This document shows positions 17,818 through 27,773 of a stretch of DNA of 64,000 nt, in pieces. Below the pieces are notes generated by a model, which had not been told where the DNA came from, ran no database searches, and saw nothing but the letters and a program-made list of their open reading frames with translations. Position 1 is the stretch's first letter; each line of letters begins with the position of its first letter. This stretch comes from an uncultured Pelagibacteraceae bacterium. Lineage in GTDB: Bacteria > Pseudomonadota > Alphaproteobacteria > Pelagibacterales > Pelagibacteraceae. Made by a program: the position numbers and the translations under genes. The stretch covers positions 62,001-126,000 of the forward strand of contig CACKGK010000001.1 in assembly GCA_902599665.1 (NCBI GenBank), read 5' to 3'.

Positions 17818-19689
17818 ATGAAAAATGAGATGTCATATGACGTAGTCGTAATTGGTGGTGGTCACGCTGGTTGTGAGGCAGCAGCAGCATCTGCTAGATT
17901 AGGTGTAAATACTGCCTTGTTTACACATAAATTTGATACTATCGGTGAAATGTCATGTAATCCAGCTATTGGTGGATTAGGTAAAGGTCATCTTGTTCGC
18001 GAGATAGATGCACTAGATGGCGTAATGGGAGAAGTTGCGGATAAATCAGGGATACAATTTCGATTATTAAATAGAAGTAGAGGCCCAGCCGTAAGAGGAC
18101 CACGTACTCAAAGTGATAGATCATTATATAAGAAATATATGCAAGAAAAACTTGTAAATTATTGTAATTTAAGCATTTTTTCAGATCCTGTAATTGAGTT
18201 TATTTTTGAAAAAAATAATATAATTGGTTTTATTACACAAGAAGGTAAAAAGGTACTATCATCTAAAGTAATTCTAACAACCGGAACTTTTCTAAATGGT
18301 TTAATTCACATTGGTAATGAAAAAACACCTGCTGGAAGATTTAATGAAAAACCTTCAACTGGATTAAGTGAACAATTAGAAAAATATAATTTTAAAATCG
18401 GAAGATTGAAAACAGGGACACCTCCAAGACTGGATGCAACGACAATTAATTTCGAAAAACTTGAGGAGCAGCATGCAGATGATGATCCTTATTTTTTTTC
18501 TTTCCTTACAAAAAAAAATATCAATAAACAAATTTCTTGTAGGATGACTTATACTAATCAAACAGTTCATGAAATTATTTCTAGAAATATAAAAAGTAGT
18601 GCTATGTACTCAGGAAGTATCCAAGGAGTTGGTCCTAGATACTGTCCATCAATTGAAGATAAAATTGTAAAGTTTGCAGATAAGCAAAAGCATCAAATAT
18701 TTTTAGAGCCAGAAGGTCTAAATGATAATACAATCTACCCTAATGGAATTTCAACCTCTCTTCCTGCTGGAATACAGCAAGAAATATGTAATAATATCAA
18801 TGGTTTAGAAAATGTTAAAATTTTAAGGCCTGGATACGCAATAGAATACGATTTTGTGGATCCAAGGGAGCTATTCCTTACTTTAGAGACAAAAAAAATT
18901 AAAAATCTTTACCTTGCAGGACAAATAAATGGAACAACAGGATATGAAGAAGCTGCAGCACAAGGATTGATAGCTGGAATAAATGCTGCTCTCTCTATTA
19001 AAGGTAAAGAACCATTTATACTTGATAGATCTGAGGCATATATAGGTGTTATGATAGATGATTTGGTTACAAAAGGAGTTGCAGAACCTTATAGAATGTT
19101 CACTTCAAGGGCAGAATACAGGTTATCTTTGAGATCTGATAATGCAGATATAAGACTAACCCAAAAAGGAATTGATATTGGTTTGATATTAGATGAAAGG
19201 AAAATCATATTTAAAGAGAAAGCGTTTAAATTAAAAAAAAGTCTTGAAAAGATGGAAAATTCTTTAATTTCCCCCTCAAAAGCATCAAAATTTGGAATTA
19301 ATATTGCTAAAGACGGGATTAAAAGGAATGCAATAGAGATATTAAGCCAAAAGCCAGTAAACATGATTAAAATTAGAGAAATTTGGCCAGAAATTAAATA
19401 TGTTTCACGTGAAATTGATGAGCAAATTGAGATAAAAGCTCACTATAAAGGATATTTGAAGAAGCAAGATGCGGATATTTTAGCATTTAAAAGAGATGAA
19501 AATCTCAAAATACCAGAAAACTTAGATTATGATCAATTTTCTGGATTATCAAATGAGGTGAAGTCAAAACTTAAGGAAATAAAACCAAAAACACTAGGTC
19601 AAGCACTTAGAATAGATGGGATAACTCCGGCAGCAGTATATATTTTGTTGTCTCATGTCAAAAGAAAGTCTATTAAGCATATAGCTTGA
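17818..19689 (+). CDS. mnmG: tRNA uridine-5-carboxymethylaminomethyl modification enzyme MnmG
   Basis: FAD-dependent partner of MnmE in tRNA wobble modification. The dinucleotide-binding motif [14 protein letters not shown] lies at residues 9-22, followed by the GidA signatures [17 protein letters not shown] and GTGTFLNG-like [13 protein letters not shown], and [16 protein letters not shown]. It is 623 residues, full length. An in-frame ATG at 17830 is an alternative start. Near its C-terminus the DNA contains a near-perfect parS site read as Val-Ser-Arg-Glu-Ile. Its TGA overlaps the TTG start of rsmG. Confidence 0.97.
   Translation: MKNEMSYDVVVIGGGHAGCEAAAASARLGVNTALFTHKFDTIGEMSCNPAIGGLGKGHLVREIDALDGVMGEVADKSGIQFRLLNRSRGPAVRGPRTQSDRSLYKKYMQEKLVNYCNLSIFSDPVIEFIFEKNNIIGFITQEGKKVLSSKVILTTGTFLNGLIHIGNEKTPAGRFNEKPSTGLSEQLEKYNFKIGRLKTGTPPRLDATTINFEKLEEQHADDDPYFFSFLTKKNINKQISCRMTYTNQTVHEIISRNIKSSAMYSGSIQGVGPRYCPSIEDKIVKFADKQKHQIFLEPEGLNDNTIYPNGISTSLPAGIQQEICNNINGLENVKILRPGYAIEYDFVDPRELFLTLETKKIKNLYLAGQINGTTGYEEAAAQGLIAGINAALSIKGKEPFILDRSEAYIGVMIDDLVTKGVAEPYRMFTSRAEYRLSLRSDNADIRLTQKGIDIGLILDERKIIFKEKAFKLKKSLEKMENSLISPSKASKFGINIAKDGIKRNAIEILSQKPVNMIKIREIWPEIKYVSREIDEQIEIKAHYKGYLKKQDADILAFKRDENLKIPENLDYDQFSGLSNEVKSKLKEIKPKTLGQALRIDGITPAAVYILLSHVKRKSIKHIA
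19401..19416. promoter_or_regulatory. parS-like centromere site (14 of 16)
   Basis: TGTTTCACGTGAAATT matches the ParB-binding parS consensus TGTTTCACGTGAAACA at 14 of 16 positions, including the whole central palindrome TTTCACGTGAAA. It lies inside mnmG, 332 bases before the perfect site in rsmG and about 1 kb before parA-parB. Confidence 0.7.
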
Positions 19690-20330
19690 TTGATTCGAAA
19701 ATTATAAAAACAGATAAAATTCACCTCCCAAATGTTTCACGTGAAACACTTAAGGAGTTAGAAGACTATTCAAAATCAATTTTGACCACAAACAAGAAAA
19801 TAAATTTGATAAGTTCAAGCACAGAAAAGTCAATAAATATAAGGCATATCTACGATAGTGCACAAACCATTGATTTTATTGATAAAAATGACATAAATGT
19901 TTGTACTGATCTTGGCTCTGGTGCTGGGCTTCCTAGCATAGTTTTAGGTATTTTGATGAAATCAAAAAAACAAGGTTTTAAGCTAATTTTTTATGAAAAG
20001 AGTTATCATAAAAGCAATTTCTTAGAAGAGATGGCAAAAAAATTTAAATTAGAGGCGAAAATTTATCAAAAAAATATATTTGAAGAGAAAAATTTAGTGA
20101 CAGATGTAATAATTTGTCGAGCATTCAAACCTCTACCGGTGATTTTTGATATTGCAACGACGAATTTTAAAAATTTTAAATACATAGTCATGTATTTAGG
20201 AAAGAGTGGAAAAAAAATTATAAAAGATGTCTCCACAAAATGGAACTTTGACTTAGAGGAGATGAAAAGTCTTACAAGTGAAGAGTCATCAGTGATAAAA
20301 ATTTCAAATTTAAAAAAAAAAAATGAATAG
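19686..20330 (+). CDS. rsmG: 16S rRNA (guanine527-N7)-methyltransferase RsmG
   Basis: SAM-dependent methylation of G527 of 16S r[20 protein letters not shown] (about residues 75-91) is the SAM-binding motif and ICRAFKPL a later conserved site. The start is a TTG embedded in the mnmG stop (TTGA), which gives 214 residues; there is no ATG near the expected start. The N-terminal [10 protein letters not shown] is encoded by the perfect parS site. It overlaps parA by 8 bases, making mnmG-rsmG-parA-parB a coupled series. Confidence 0.94.
   Translation: MIDSKIIKTDKIHLPNVSRETLKELEDYSKSILTTNKKINLISSSTEKSINIRHIYDSAQTIDFIDKNDINVCTDLGSGAGLPSIVLGILMKSKKQGFKLIFYEKSYHKSNFLEEMAKKFKLEAKIYQKNIFEEKNLVTDVIICRAFKPLPVIFDIATTNFKNFKYIVMYLGKSGKKIIKDVSTKWNFDLEEMKSLTSEESSVIKISNLKKKNE
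19733..19748. promoter_or_regulatory. parS: parS centromere site, perfect 16-base palindrome
   Basis: TGTTTCACGTGAAACA is an exact match to the near-universal bacterial parS consensus bound by ParB. It lies in the 5' part of rsmG, about 8 kb from the proposed origin and 575 bases before parA. parS inside rsmG/mnmG-type genes next to parAB is known from several bacteria. Confidence 0.93.
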
Positions 20331-21123
20331 AAAAATTATTTCAGTCATTAACCAAAAAGGAGGAGTGGGTAAGACCACCACTGTCATTAATCTTGCTGCT
20401 GGTTTATCAATGAAAGGAAAAAAAATTCTTGTAATTGATCTTGATCCACAAGGTAATGCTACTACAGGTCTTGGGTTACTTAACACAACAAGTTCTGTTA
20501 AAACAATTTACAATGTATTAAATGGAAATAAAAAAATTTCAGAGGTGATCCAGTCTACAAGTTTTAAAAATTTAGATTTAATATCATCAAATGTTGATTT
20601 GTCTGGACTTGAGGTGGAGACAGCAGGAGACAGTCGTAGAGCCTTTAAATTAAAAGATGAATTAACCTCTATTTTAAACAATTCTGGGCCATCATATGAC
20701 TATATCATAATTGACTGTCCACCATCCCTAAGCTTACTTACAATCATGGCATTAGTAGCCTCTGATGCTTTAGTGGTGCCACTCCAGACAGAATTCTTTG
20801 CTCTCGAAGGACTGACACAGCTTATGAAAACAATTGAGCGGATAAAGTCAAACTTAAATCCATCTTTGGATATAAGAGGAATCCTTCTTACAATGTATGA
20901 TAAGAGAAATAAATTATCAGGTGAGGTAGAAACAGAAGCAAGGAACTATTTTAAGGATAAAGTTTACAGTACAGCTGTACCAAGAAATGTCAGACTATCA
21001 GAGGCACCCTCGCATGGTGTTCCTGTTCTTATTTATGACAAGACTTGTCCAGGTAGTAGAGCATATTTTAGTTTTACAGAGGAATTTTTAAACCAAGATA
21101 AACCAGTGGAGAGTGCAGCATGA
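20323..21123 (+). CDS. parA: Chromosome partitioning ATPase ParA (Soj)
   Basis: Deviant Walker-A ATPase that moves ParB-parS complexes so that new origins separate. VINQKGGVGKTTTVINLAAG (residues 7-26) has the signature Lys in KGGxGKTT; VIDLDPQGNATTGLG and IIDCPPSLSLL complete the ATP site. At 266 residues it is the chromosomal type with no N-terminal DNA-binding extension. Overlaps rsmG by 8 bases and parB by 4. Confidence 0.97.
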   Translation: MNRKIISVINQKGGVGKTTTVINLAAGLSMKGKKILVIDLDPQGNATTGLGLLNTTSSVKTIYNVLNGNKKISEVIQSTSFKNLDLISSNVDLSGLEVETAGDSRRAFKLKDELTSILNNSGPSYDYIIIDCPPSLSLLTIMALVASDALVVPLQTEFFALEGLTQLMKTIERIKSNLNPSLDIRGILLTMYDKRNKLSGEVETEARNYFKDKVYSTAVPRNVRLSEAPSHGVPVLIYDKTCPGSRAYFSFTEEFLNQDKPVESAA

Positions 21124-21971
21124 TCAATCCATTTAAATCAAAAAAAGGACTTGGAAGAGGATTATCTTCCTTAATAGGTGATAGTGAGAAAATCGATAAT
21201 AAAAAAAATGTATCTATAAGTTCATTAGTTAGAAATAAGTATCAACCAAGAAAAAAATTTGACGAAATTAGTTTAGAAGAGTTAACTAACTCTATACGAG
21301 AACGAGGTATTATCCAACCTATTGTTGTAAGACCATCTTCTGATGTTGAAGATAAATTTGAAATAATAGCTGGAGAAAGAAGATGGCAGGCAGCACAATA
21401 TGCAGGTCTTCATGAGGTGCCAATTATTGTAATAAATGTAGATAATCTTAAATCATTAGAATTTGCAATTGTTGAAAATGTTCAAAGAAAAGATTTAAAT
21501 CCAATAGAGGAAGCCGAAGGTTACAAAAGATTAATAGATGAATTCAGTTACGATCAGAATAAGGTATCAAAATTTATTGGCAAAAGTAGAGCACATATAT
21601 CAAACTGTTTGCGACTTCTAACTCTCCCACAAGAAATTATAGAATTAATAATTGAAGATAAATTATCTCAAGGTCATGCAAAAATTTTAGTTGGTTTAGA
21701 TAATTCTGTTCTCTTAGCAAAGAAAATTATTTCAAAAAAATTATCTGTTAGACAGACCGAGAGTTTAGTCCGTATGTTGAAATCTAGCCCTAATGGCTCT
21801 ATTAAGAAAAAAGATCCAAATATCTTAAGTCTTGAGGAGGAGTTAACAGACAAAATTGGAATGAGAGTTTTTGTTAAGAACAAAAGGAATAATTCTGGGA
21901 CTATAAGTTTAGAGTATAAAGGAGCTGATCAATTAGATAGATTAGTAGAAATTATTAAGCAAAATTACTAA
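21120..21971 (+). CDS. parB: Chromosome partitioning protein ParB (Spo0J)
   Basis: CTP-dependent clamp that loads at parS and spreads on DNA. The N-terminus GLGRGLSSLIGD is the conserved ParA-contacting segment; the CTPase/spreading domain has QPIVVRP and IAGERRWQAAQYAG (GERRxxA motif); a helix-turn-helix follows in DQNKVSKFIGKSRAHISNCLRLL. It is 283 residues. Its cognate sites are the two parS sequences about 1.4-1.7 kb upstream. It ends convergently with holA, overlapping by 4 bases. Confidence 0.97.
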   Translation: MINPFKSKKGLGRGLSSLIGDSEKIDNKKNVSISSLVRNKYQPRKKFDEISLEELTNSIRERGIIQPIVVRPSSDVEDKFEIIAGERRWQAAQYAGLHEVPIIVINVDNLKSLEFAIVENVQRKDLNPIEEAEGYKRLIDEFSYDQNKVSKFIGKSRAHISNCLRLLTLPQEIIELIIEDKLSQGHAKILVGLDNSVLLAKKIISKKLSVRQTESLVRMLKSSPNGSIKKKDPNILSLEEELTDKIGMRVFVKNKRNNSGTISLEYKGADQLDRLVEIIKQNY

Positions 21972-22945
21972 TAATTACTTACAAAATTAGAGACAAAAAG
22001 CATTGAATTTGTTGTATTTTTCTTAACTAAAGCCTCTAAATCATTAATTCTAAATATAATTTCTTTTACTTCTTGAGTAGACCATGACTGAGCTTGTTTT
22101 TTTACAATATCTTTTTCTTTCCAAAATATTGGAGGCTTAAAACTAGATATAACTTTATCAACATTTTTATTATTATCAATTTCATTTCTTATTTTTAAAA
22201 GTCTTTTAGATTTATTTAATATTGTTCTTATAATCAGTATGCAGTCTTCAGATGAATAATTATTCTCATTAAGAATATTTGCCACTTTTTTTGAATTTTT
22301 AGCCAAGTAATTGTCCGATAACTCAAATACGCTGAAGTTCTCTGCCAGATTTGAAAGTTTTAGGACATCATCAGTATTTAATTTATTTTTACTAATTTTC
22401 AAATTTTCCAATTTTGAGAGCTCATTTTTTAAATTAATTCTATCTCCTTTAGATCTTTCAATAAGTATATTTTTAATTTCCTGGGAAAGATTAAATTTCT
22501 TTTCTTTTAAAAAATTATTAATTATAATATTCAAAGATCGAGAATCATCTTCGTAAACAGGAGTGCAAATCTCCTTTTTCTCTTTTTCAATTAAATTTCG
22601 TAACTTAGATTTTTTTTCTAAATTTGAACATTTAATTATTATTTTTATTTCAATTTCTTTTTTTTCAACAATATCACTTATGAGATCAGTTAATTTATCA
22701 GTCGCTCTTGAGATGATAATTATTTTATTTGTTTCAAATAGAGATTTAGTTAACAAACTTGATAAAAATTCTTCTTTATTATTTAAAATTTCCTTTTCAT
22801 CATATTTTAATACTTCACCTTTAAAATCTTTTAGATAATAATTTTGAATGATATCTTGTTTTATACCTTCATTATTCCCATAAATTAGATGAATATTAAA
22901 ATTTAGCAAATTAAGTTTTTCTAATTCAAAACTTTTAATTATCAT
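21968..22945 (-). CDS. holA: DNA polymerase III delta subunit
   Basis: Clamp-loader subunit that opens the beta sliding clamp. The 325-residue protein has few invariant motifs; support comes from N-terminal LIYGNNEGIKQDIIQ, later KNELSKLENL (alpha-helical lid region) and the C-terminal helices that assemble the loader collar, and from position: holA follows lptE and leuS and faces parB in most alphaproteobacteria. The sequence is highly diverged and lysine-rich. It overlaps lptE by 11 bases. Confidence 0.85.
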   Translation of the reverse strand: MIIKSFELEKLNLLNFNIHLIYGNNEGIKQDIIQNYYLKDFKGEVLKYDEKEILNNKEEFLSSLLTKSLFETNKIIIISRATDKLTDLISDIVEKKEIEIKIIIKCSNLEKKSKLRNLIEKEKKEICTPVYEDDSRSLNIIINNFLKEKKFNLSQEIKNILIERSKGDRINLKNELSKLENLKISKNKLNTDDVLKLSNLAENFSVFELSDNYLAKNSKKVANILNENNYSSEDCILIIRTILNKSKRLLKIRNEIDNNKNVDKVISSFKPPIFWKEKDIVKKQAQSWSTQEVKEIIFRINDLEALVKKNTTNSMLFVSNFVSNY

Positions 22946-23411
22946 CTAAATTAATAATTGAAGACATAATGTTGTCACTAAGAATTCCAGCTAAATTTTC
23001 TAAAATAATATCTTCTGTTTGCTCTAATTTAAATTGATCAGATTCATTATTGTAAATACTATTTTTTTCGATTTCATTAATAATTCTTACTGAATTATTA
23101 TAAATAACTTTATACTCAACTTTAACACTCATCTTAAATTTTAATGGATCTCCCTTTGAGTCTTTAGATACTGTTTTTCTTTCTTTAAATGAATTTATCT
23201 CAATTGTATAATTTTTCTTTTTTCCATCATCGCTCTGTTTAATAAATTTAAGTTTATTCTCTATAATCTTATTTATATCTTTTTCACCAGTTAATAAAAC
23301 TTCTTTGATTTGAAAATCATAATCTTTTTCAATGAAGATTGGTTTATAAGAGCATGAAGTTAGTAAAAAAATTAATAAAAGAATTTTAGTTTTGCTTAAA
23401 ATGTTATTCAT
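22935..23411 (-). CDS. lptE: LPS-assembly lipoprotein LptE
   Basis: Outer-membrane lipoprotein that plugs LptD and helps insert lipopolysaccharide. A lipoprotein signal with lipobox LTSC puts the lipidated Cys at residue 20, followed by SYKPIF, a typical LptE beginning. At 158 residues the fold-level assignment rests on the signal, size, and the conserved leuS-lptE-holA order. It overlaps leuS by 8 bases and holA by 11. Sequence is strongly diverged, so the call is mainly contextual. Confidence 0.8.
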   Translation of the reverse strand: MNNILSKTKILLLIFLLTSCSYKPIFIEKDYDFQIKEVLLTGEKDINKIIENKLKFIKQSDDGKKKNYTIEINSFKERKTVSKDSKGDPLKFKMSVKVEYKVIYNNSVRIINEIEKNSIYNNESDQFKLEQTEDIILENLAGILSDNIMSSIINLDDN

Positions 23412-25950
23412 TTGTCAATAGATTGATTAATCTGTTTTTCACAAAAATTATTTTCCTAATAGACTTATCTTTTAAATATTTTTCTGACAATTTATTTAAT
23501 TTTATCTTATTCATTAGACTCTCTTGATCTATGTCTCTATTTTCATTTAAAATAGCCCTCTTTTTTCCATTTATTTGAATAACGTAATCTATTTTTTCTT
23601 CTACTAAAAGACTTTTATCTATTTTGGGCCATTCAATTTTTTCCAAAAAACTTAAGTCATCTAAGCATTCTGCTGAGAAGTGTGGTATTGCTGGAGAAAA
23701 TAAAATTAACATTTTTTTATAACATTCCTTAAGGATTGTACTATTGATCTCTCTATCGATTATTTTATTAAGAAAATTATATGTCTCATAAATATTTGCA
23801 ACAATTACATTGTAGTTAAAACCTTCTAAGTTATTAGTTATTTTATCTATCATTTGATTAGCAAATTTTTCTAGATTTATATTTTCTGAATTATTATCAT
23901 TATCTCTATTAATTTTTTCTTTAATTTTATTATGTAGCAACCATAATTTCTGTAAAAATTTGTAAGATGCAATCATTCCTTGCTCGGACCATTGTACATC
24001 TTTTTCAGGAGGACTGTCTGATAATATAAATAGTCTTACAGCATCCGCTCCATAATTCTTAATTATATTTTCAGGATCAATAACATTTTTTTTTGATTTG
24101 GACATCGACTCTGATGGGCCTACTGTAACTTTATGATTTTGGTCATCTTTTTTATAAAATTGATTTCCTACCAACTCTATTTCATCAGGGCTTAACCAAT
24201 TATTGTTTTTATCTTTGTATGTTTCATGACAAACCATACCTTGTGTAAATAAACCTTCAAAAGGTTCTTTGAATTTAAAATTATCATTTTTGTAACCTAA
24301 GGCTTTTATAAAAAATCTAGAGTAGAGTAGGTGAAGAATTGCATGTTCGACGCCACCAATATACTGATCTACAGGCATCCAATAATCAATTTCCTCTTGT
24401 GTATATCCATACTCAAAGTTGTTTGATGAACAAAATCTAAGATAGTACCAAGAAGAGCAAACAAAAGTATCTAAAGTATCAGTTTCTCTAGTATATTTTT
24501 TTCCATTAATAGTAATATTCTTCCAATCTGTTTTTGCGTCTAATGGATTACCTTTTGAATTTAAATTTACATTTTCTGGGAGTTTTACAGGTAAATCTTT
24601 TTTTGGAATTGTTGTGACATTTCCATTTTCATCATAGGCCATAGGTATTGGACATCCCCAATATCTCTGTCTAGAAACTCCCCAATCTTTAAGTCTAAAA
24701 TTAATTTTTTTTTGACCGATTTTTTTTTCCTCTAAAATGTCAATTGTTTTTATAATTGACTCTTCTGGTACTTTTAGATTGTTAAGAAATTCAGAATTTA
24801 TTAAAGAACCAGGGCCAGAATAAGCTTCATCTTTAACCTCAAAATTATCACTTTCATCGTTTGGTTTAACTACGGTTTTAATATTAAGATTATACTTTTT
24901 AGCAAAATCAAAATCCCTTTGATCATGAGCGGGACAACCAAATACTGCACCAAAACCATAATCCATTAAAACAAAATTAGCGAAGAAAACAGGAACTTTT
25001 TGGCTTGGATTTAAAGGATTTATTGCAACTAAGTTTGTTTTAAAGCCAATTTTTTCACCAATTGCAATTGCTTCTTCAGTAGTTCCAGTTTTTGAACATT
25101 CTTTTTTAAACTCTTGAAATTTTTTATCATTTATAAAATATTTTGAAACTTCATGATCTACAGAAAGTGCTAAAAACGAAAATCCAAATAAAGTGTCTGG
25201 TCTTGTTGTAAAACATTTGATCTCTTTTACTGGCAGGTTTCCTTCTGTTTTAAACGAAATTTCACAGCCAAAAGATTTACCTATCCAATTTTTTTGCATC
25301 ACTTTAACTTTATTCGGCCATTGCTTTAAGTTATCTAAACCATCCAATAATTCTTGTGAGAATTTTGAAATATTAAAAAACCACTGATTTAATTTTTTAC
25401 GTTCAACAACTGCTCCAGATCTCCATCCTTTCCCATCAATAACTTGCTCATTTGCGAGCACTGTTTGATCGACCGGGTCCCAGTTGACATAGTTTTCTTT
25501 TCTATAAACCAATCCTTTTTCATAGAGCTCTAAAAAAAATAATTGTTGATGTTTGTAATATTCTTCTGAACATGTTGAAATTTCTCTATCCCAATCGATA
25601 GAAAGACCTAGTTTTTTTAACTGTTCTTTCATTGTTAATATATTTTTATTTGTCCATTCTTTAGGATCTAAATTATTTTCCCTTGCCGCATTTTCTGCTG
25701 GCATACCAAATGCATCCCAACCCATTGGATGCATTACGTTAAAGCCTTGTAAAGTTTTATAACGAGATAAAACATCACCTATAGTATAATTTCTTACATG
25801 ACCCATATGAATTTTTCCTGAGGGATATGGAAACATTTCAAGGCAATAAAATTTTTTTTTAGAGTGGTCTACTTTAGATTGAAAAACTTTTGATTTAAGC
25901 CACTTATCTTGCCATTTCTCTTCGACAGTTTTAAAATTATATCTTTCCAT
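23404..25950 (-). CDS. leuS: Leucyl-tRNA synthetase
   Basis: Charges tRNA-Leu. Class I motifs are clear: HIGH-type [19 protein letters not shown] (about residues 41-59) and KMSKS-type [14 protein letters not shown] (about 625-638). The CP1 editing domain has [10 protein letters not shown], the site that removes mischarged norvaline or isoleucine, and the zinc-free insert is short. The 848 residues are full length. It starts the leuS-lptE-holA run, 29 bases downstream of the DUF3576 gene. Confidence 0.97.
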   Translation of the reverse strand: MERYNFKTVEEKWQDKWLKSKVFQSKVDHSKKKFYCLEMFPYPSGKIHMGHVRNYTIGDVLSRYKTLQGFNVMHPMGWDAFGMPAENAARENNLDPKEWTNKNILTMKEQLKKLGLSIDWDREISTCSEEYYKHQQLFFLELYEKGLVYRKENYVNWDPVDQTVLANEQVIDGKGWRSGAVVERKKLNQWFFNISKFSQELLDGLDNLKQWPNKVKVMQKNWIGKSFGCEISFKTEGNLPVKEIKCFTTRPDTLFGFSFLALSVDHEVSKYFINDKKFQEFKKECSKTGTTEEAIAIGEKIGFKTNLVAINPLNPSQKVPVFFANFVLMDYGFGAVFGCPAHDQRDFDFAKKYNLNIKTVVKPNDESDNFEVKDEAYSGPGSLINSEFLNNLKVPEESIIKTIDILEEKKIGQKKINFRLKDWGVSRQRYWGCPIPMAYDENGNVTTIPKKDLPVKLPENVNLNSKGNPLDAKTDWKNITINGKKYTRETDTLDTFVCSSWYYLRFCSSNNFEYGYTQEEIDYWMPVDQYIGGVEHAILHLLYSRFFIKALGYKNDNFKFKEPFEGLFTQGMVCHETYKDKNNNWLSPDEIELVGNQFYKKDDQNHKVTVGPSESMSKSKKNVIDPENIIKNYGADAVRLFILSDSPPEKDVQWSEQGMIASYKFLQKLWLLHNKIKEKINRDNDNNSENINLEKFANQMIDKITNNLEGFNYNVIVANIYETYNFLNKIIDREINSTILKECYKKMLILFSPAIPHFSAECLDDLSFLEKIEWPKIDKSLLVEEKIDYVIQINGKKRAILNENRDIDQESLMNKIKLNKLSEKYLKDKSIRKIIFVKNRLINLLTNE

Positions 25951-25979
25951 TGGATTAAATTAAAATATTACTTTTTTAA

Positions 25980-26555
25980 TTATCTTGTTGTATTGACAGA
26001 ACTCCCTTTATAGGGCTTGAAATTTTTATCGTCATTTTGTTTTTTATAAACTACTGCTTTTGATAAAATCTGTTTTTTTAGCTCTGCAGATAATGACCCT
26101 GTCTTTTGTGAAACTTTGCAGCTTGCTACTTGATTACATTTTTTATAAAAAACTTTTATATCTAAAGCGTCTGATCTAATCTCATTTGTTAAAAAGCGAA
26201 TTGATATTTTTACAGACTCATCAAGACTATTACCATCTGAATACCAATCTGTAATAATTATTCCACCACTGTAATTTACAGATGAAAGAGGCATAAAATC
26301 TAAAGTATCAAGAGATGCTCTCCACAACTCATTTGCACTAGCAAACAAAAAATCTCCTCCTTTTAGGTTTTTTCCAAAGTTATCTAATCTAAAACCTCTA
26401 CCCTCTTCTAAATTCTTTTTAACTCTCTCTCGAGGATCTGGAGATGTTTTCCTTGCATCTCCTCCTGGTAAGTTTTCTATGTTTTTACAGGAATTAAGAG
26501 CAAATAATGCTATGATAAAAAATAATATAATTTTAAAATTTAATATTTTTGGCAT
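25980..26555 (-). CDS. DUF3576 lipoprotein
   Basis: A 191-residue exported lipoprotein. The signal ends in a lipobox LNSC with the lipidated Cys at residue 23. The body matches the DUF3576 pattern known in alphaproteobacteria: LFASANELWRASLDTLDFMPLSSVNYSGGIIITDWY, here cited as its parts LWRASLDTLDFMPL and GGIIITDWY. The gene is normally found just upstream of leuS, as here. Function unknown; an outer-membrane or envelope assembly role is guessed from neighbours lptE and the porin. Three cysteines remain after processing besides Cys23, two of them in KKCNQVASCKV. Confidence 0.82.
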   Translation of the reverse strand: MPKILNFKIILFFIIALFALNSCKNIENLPGGDARKTSPDPRERVKKNLEEGRGFRLDNFGKNLKGGDFLFASANELWRASLDTLDFMPLSSVNYSGGIIITDWYSDGNSLDESVKISIRFLTNEIRSDALDIKVFYKKCNQVASCKVSQKTGSLSAELKKQILSKAVVYKKQNDDKNFKPYKGSSVNTTR

Positions 26556-26772
26556 AAAGCTTTAAAAATTAGTAATAGATTAAAAAACAGGATAATTAAA
26601 AGATTTTTTTTATAAATGTTAAAAATGCCATATAATTCAACATATTAGGTGATGTAAAAATACAACACTACCATAAAAAAAGATCTCTCACTAAACTATA
26701 AGCAAGGAAAATAGGCAAATATTGATAATAATCGCTATGTTTAATATTAAACAATTAACGAAAGGTAATAAT
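26556..26772 (+). promoter_or_regulatory. Porin upstream region with candidate promoter and long leader
   Basis: A 217 bp gap between the divergently read DUF3576 and porin genes. TATAAT at 26631-26636 is the best -10 element; the region 17 bases upstream is T-rich without a clear TTGACA. Transcription from about 26643 would give a leader of roughly 130 bases. AAAGGT at 26761-26766 lies seven bases before the ATG and is a usable ribosome binding site. No small ORF or tRNA is seen. Confidence 0.4.
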
Positions 26773-27720
26773 ATGAACAATCTAAAGAAAATAGGGTTGA
26801 CAGCATTAGGTACTGCAATGGTAGCAAGTTCAGCACAAGCTGCTACAGTTTCTGTATCTGCTGCAACTTCAATCTTTTTTGGTGGAGAAGATAACAGTAA
26901 CTCTGGTAACGGTTGGTCAATGACTGACCAAGTGTCTTTCAACGCGAGCGGTGAAATGGACAACGGTTTTACTATATCTACTCACTTACAAATCGACTCA
27001 GCAGCCGAGCAAGCAGCTGGTTATCATTTTGATGACAGAAACTTGGTAATTGGAATGGGTGATGCAGGTACTTTAACTTATTCTGGACATGGTAGTTCAG
27101 GACCAGTTGGTGCTTGGGATGATTTAACTCCTACAGCAAATGAAGAGTCTTGGAGTACAGCTCTCGGTGGATCAGCTGATGGACCAATCAATTCTGATAC
27201 TTTAAATGATTCATTCATTTATGACTATACATTTAGTGATGCAATTGCTCTTAAAGCTGCATATAAACCATCAAAAAGTGGTGGACTTGATAGTTCAACT
27301 GAATTCGGTGTTGCGTTCACAGGTATCGATGGTTTAACTATTAAAGCTGCAATGGGTGAAAATAATGCTGCTGCGGATCAAGTAGACTTAACTGTATTTA
27401 GTGCAAACTATGCAATGGGTCCAATGACGTTTGGTCTTCAATCAAACGAATCTGATCACAGCACATCATCAAACGATGAAGACTTCACAGCATACGGTGT
27501 ATCATACGCTGTAAGCGATGATGTTTCTGTATCTTATGGTGTATCTACAATTGATTATTCTTCATCTTCAAAAGAAGATCAAGATTCATCTGCAGTAAGT
27601 GCTTCATTTACAGCAGGTGGTGTAGCAATTTCAGCTTCATATCAGGTTACTGATAACGTTGCTGGAACATCTACAGCGGATAACACAGGTTATGAAATAA
27701 ACTTCTCTTTTGCATTCTAA
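26773..27720 (+). CDS. Outer-membrane porin
   Basis: A 315-residue exported beta-barrel protein. The start is ATG 26773, because the next residues are a signal peptide MNNLKKIGLTALGTAMVASS with cleavage after AQA (residue 23); an in-frame TTG at 26722 would bury it. The mature protein is rich in Ser, Asp, Gly and Thr with alternating beta-strand patterns, low in Lys, and ends NFSFAF, a terminal Phe beta-signal for the BAM machine. It resembles the Gram-negative porin (porin_4-type) family. It stands alone with its own leader and a strong terminator, suggesting high expression. Solute specificity unknown; phosphate or amino-acid passage is not predictable. Confidence 0.85.
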   Translation: MNNLKKIGLTALGTAMVASSAQAATVSVSAATSIFFGGEDNSNSGNGWSMTDQVSFNASGEMDNGFTISTHLQIDSAAEQAAGYHFDDRNLVIGMGDAGTLTYSGHGSSGPVGAWDDLTPTANEESWSTALGGSADGPINSDTLNDSFIYDYTFSDAIALKAAYKPSKSGGLDSSTEFGVAFTGIDGLTIKAAMGENNAAADQVDLTVFSANYAMGPMTFGLQSNESDHSTSSNDEDFTAYGVSYAVSDDVSVSYGVSTIDYSSSSKEDQDSSAVSASFTAGGVAISASYQVTDNVAGTSTADNTGYEINFSFAF

Positions 27721-27742
27721 TTAAAGAGTTATTTTTTTATAT

Positions 27743-27773
27743 AAAAGGCCCCTTTATAGGGGCCTTTTTTTTT
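27743..27773 (+). terminator. Intrinsic terminator of the porin gene
   Basis: A perfect inverted repeat AAAAGGCCCC (27743-27752) and GGGGCCTTTT (27759-27768), loop of six bases, followed by a T run to 27773, 22 bases after the porin stop. It is one of only two strong hairpin-plus-T-run terminators I can see in the window. Confidence 0.93.

Noticed and set aside
26722-26772. TTG start adding 17 residues to the porin
   Set aside because: It would hide the signal peptide; the ATG at 26773 has a ribosome site and a textbook signal.
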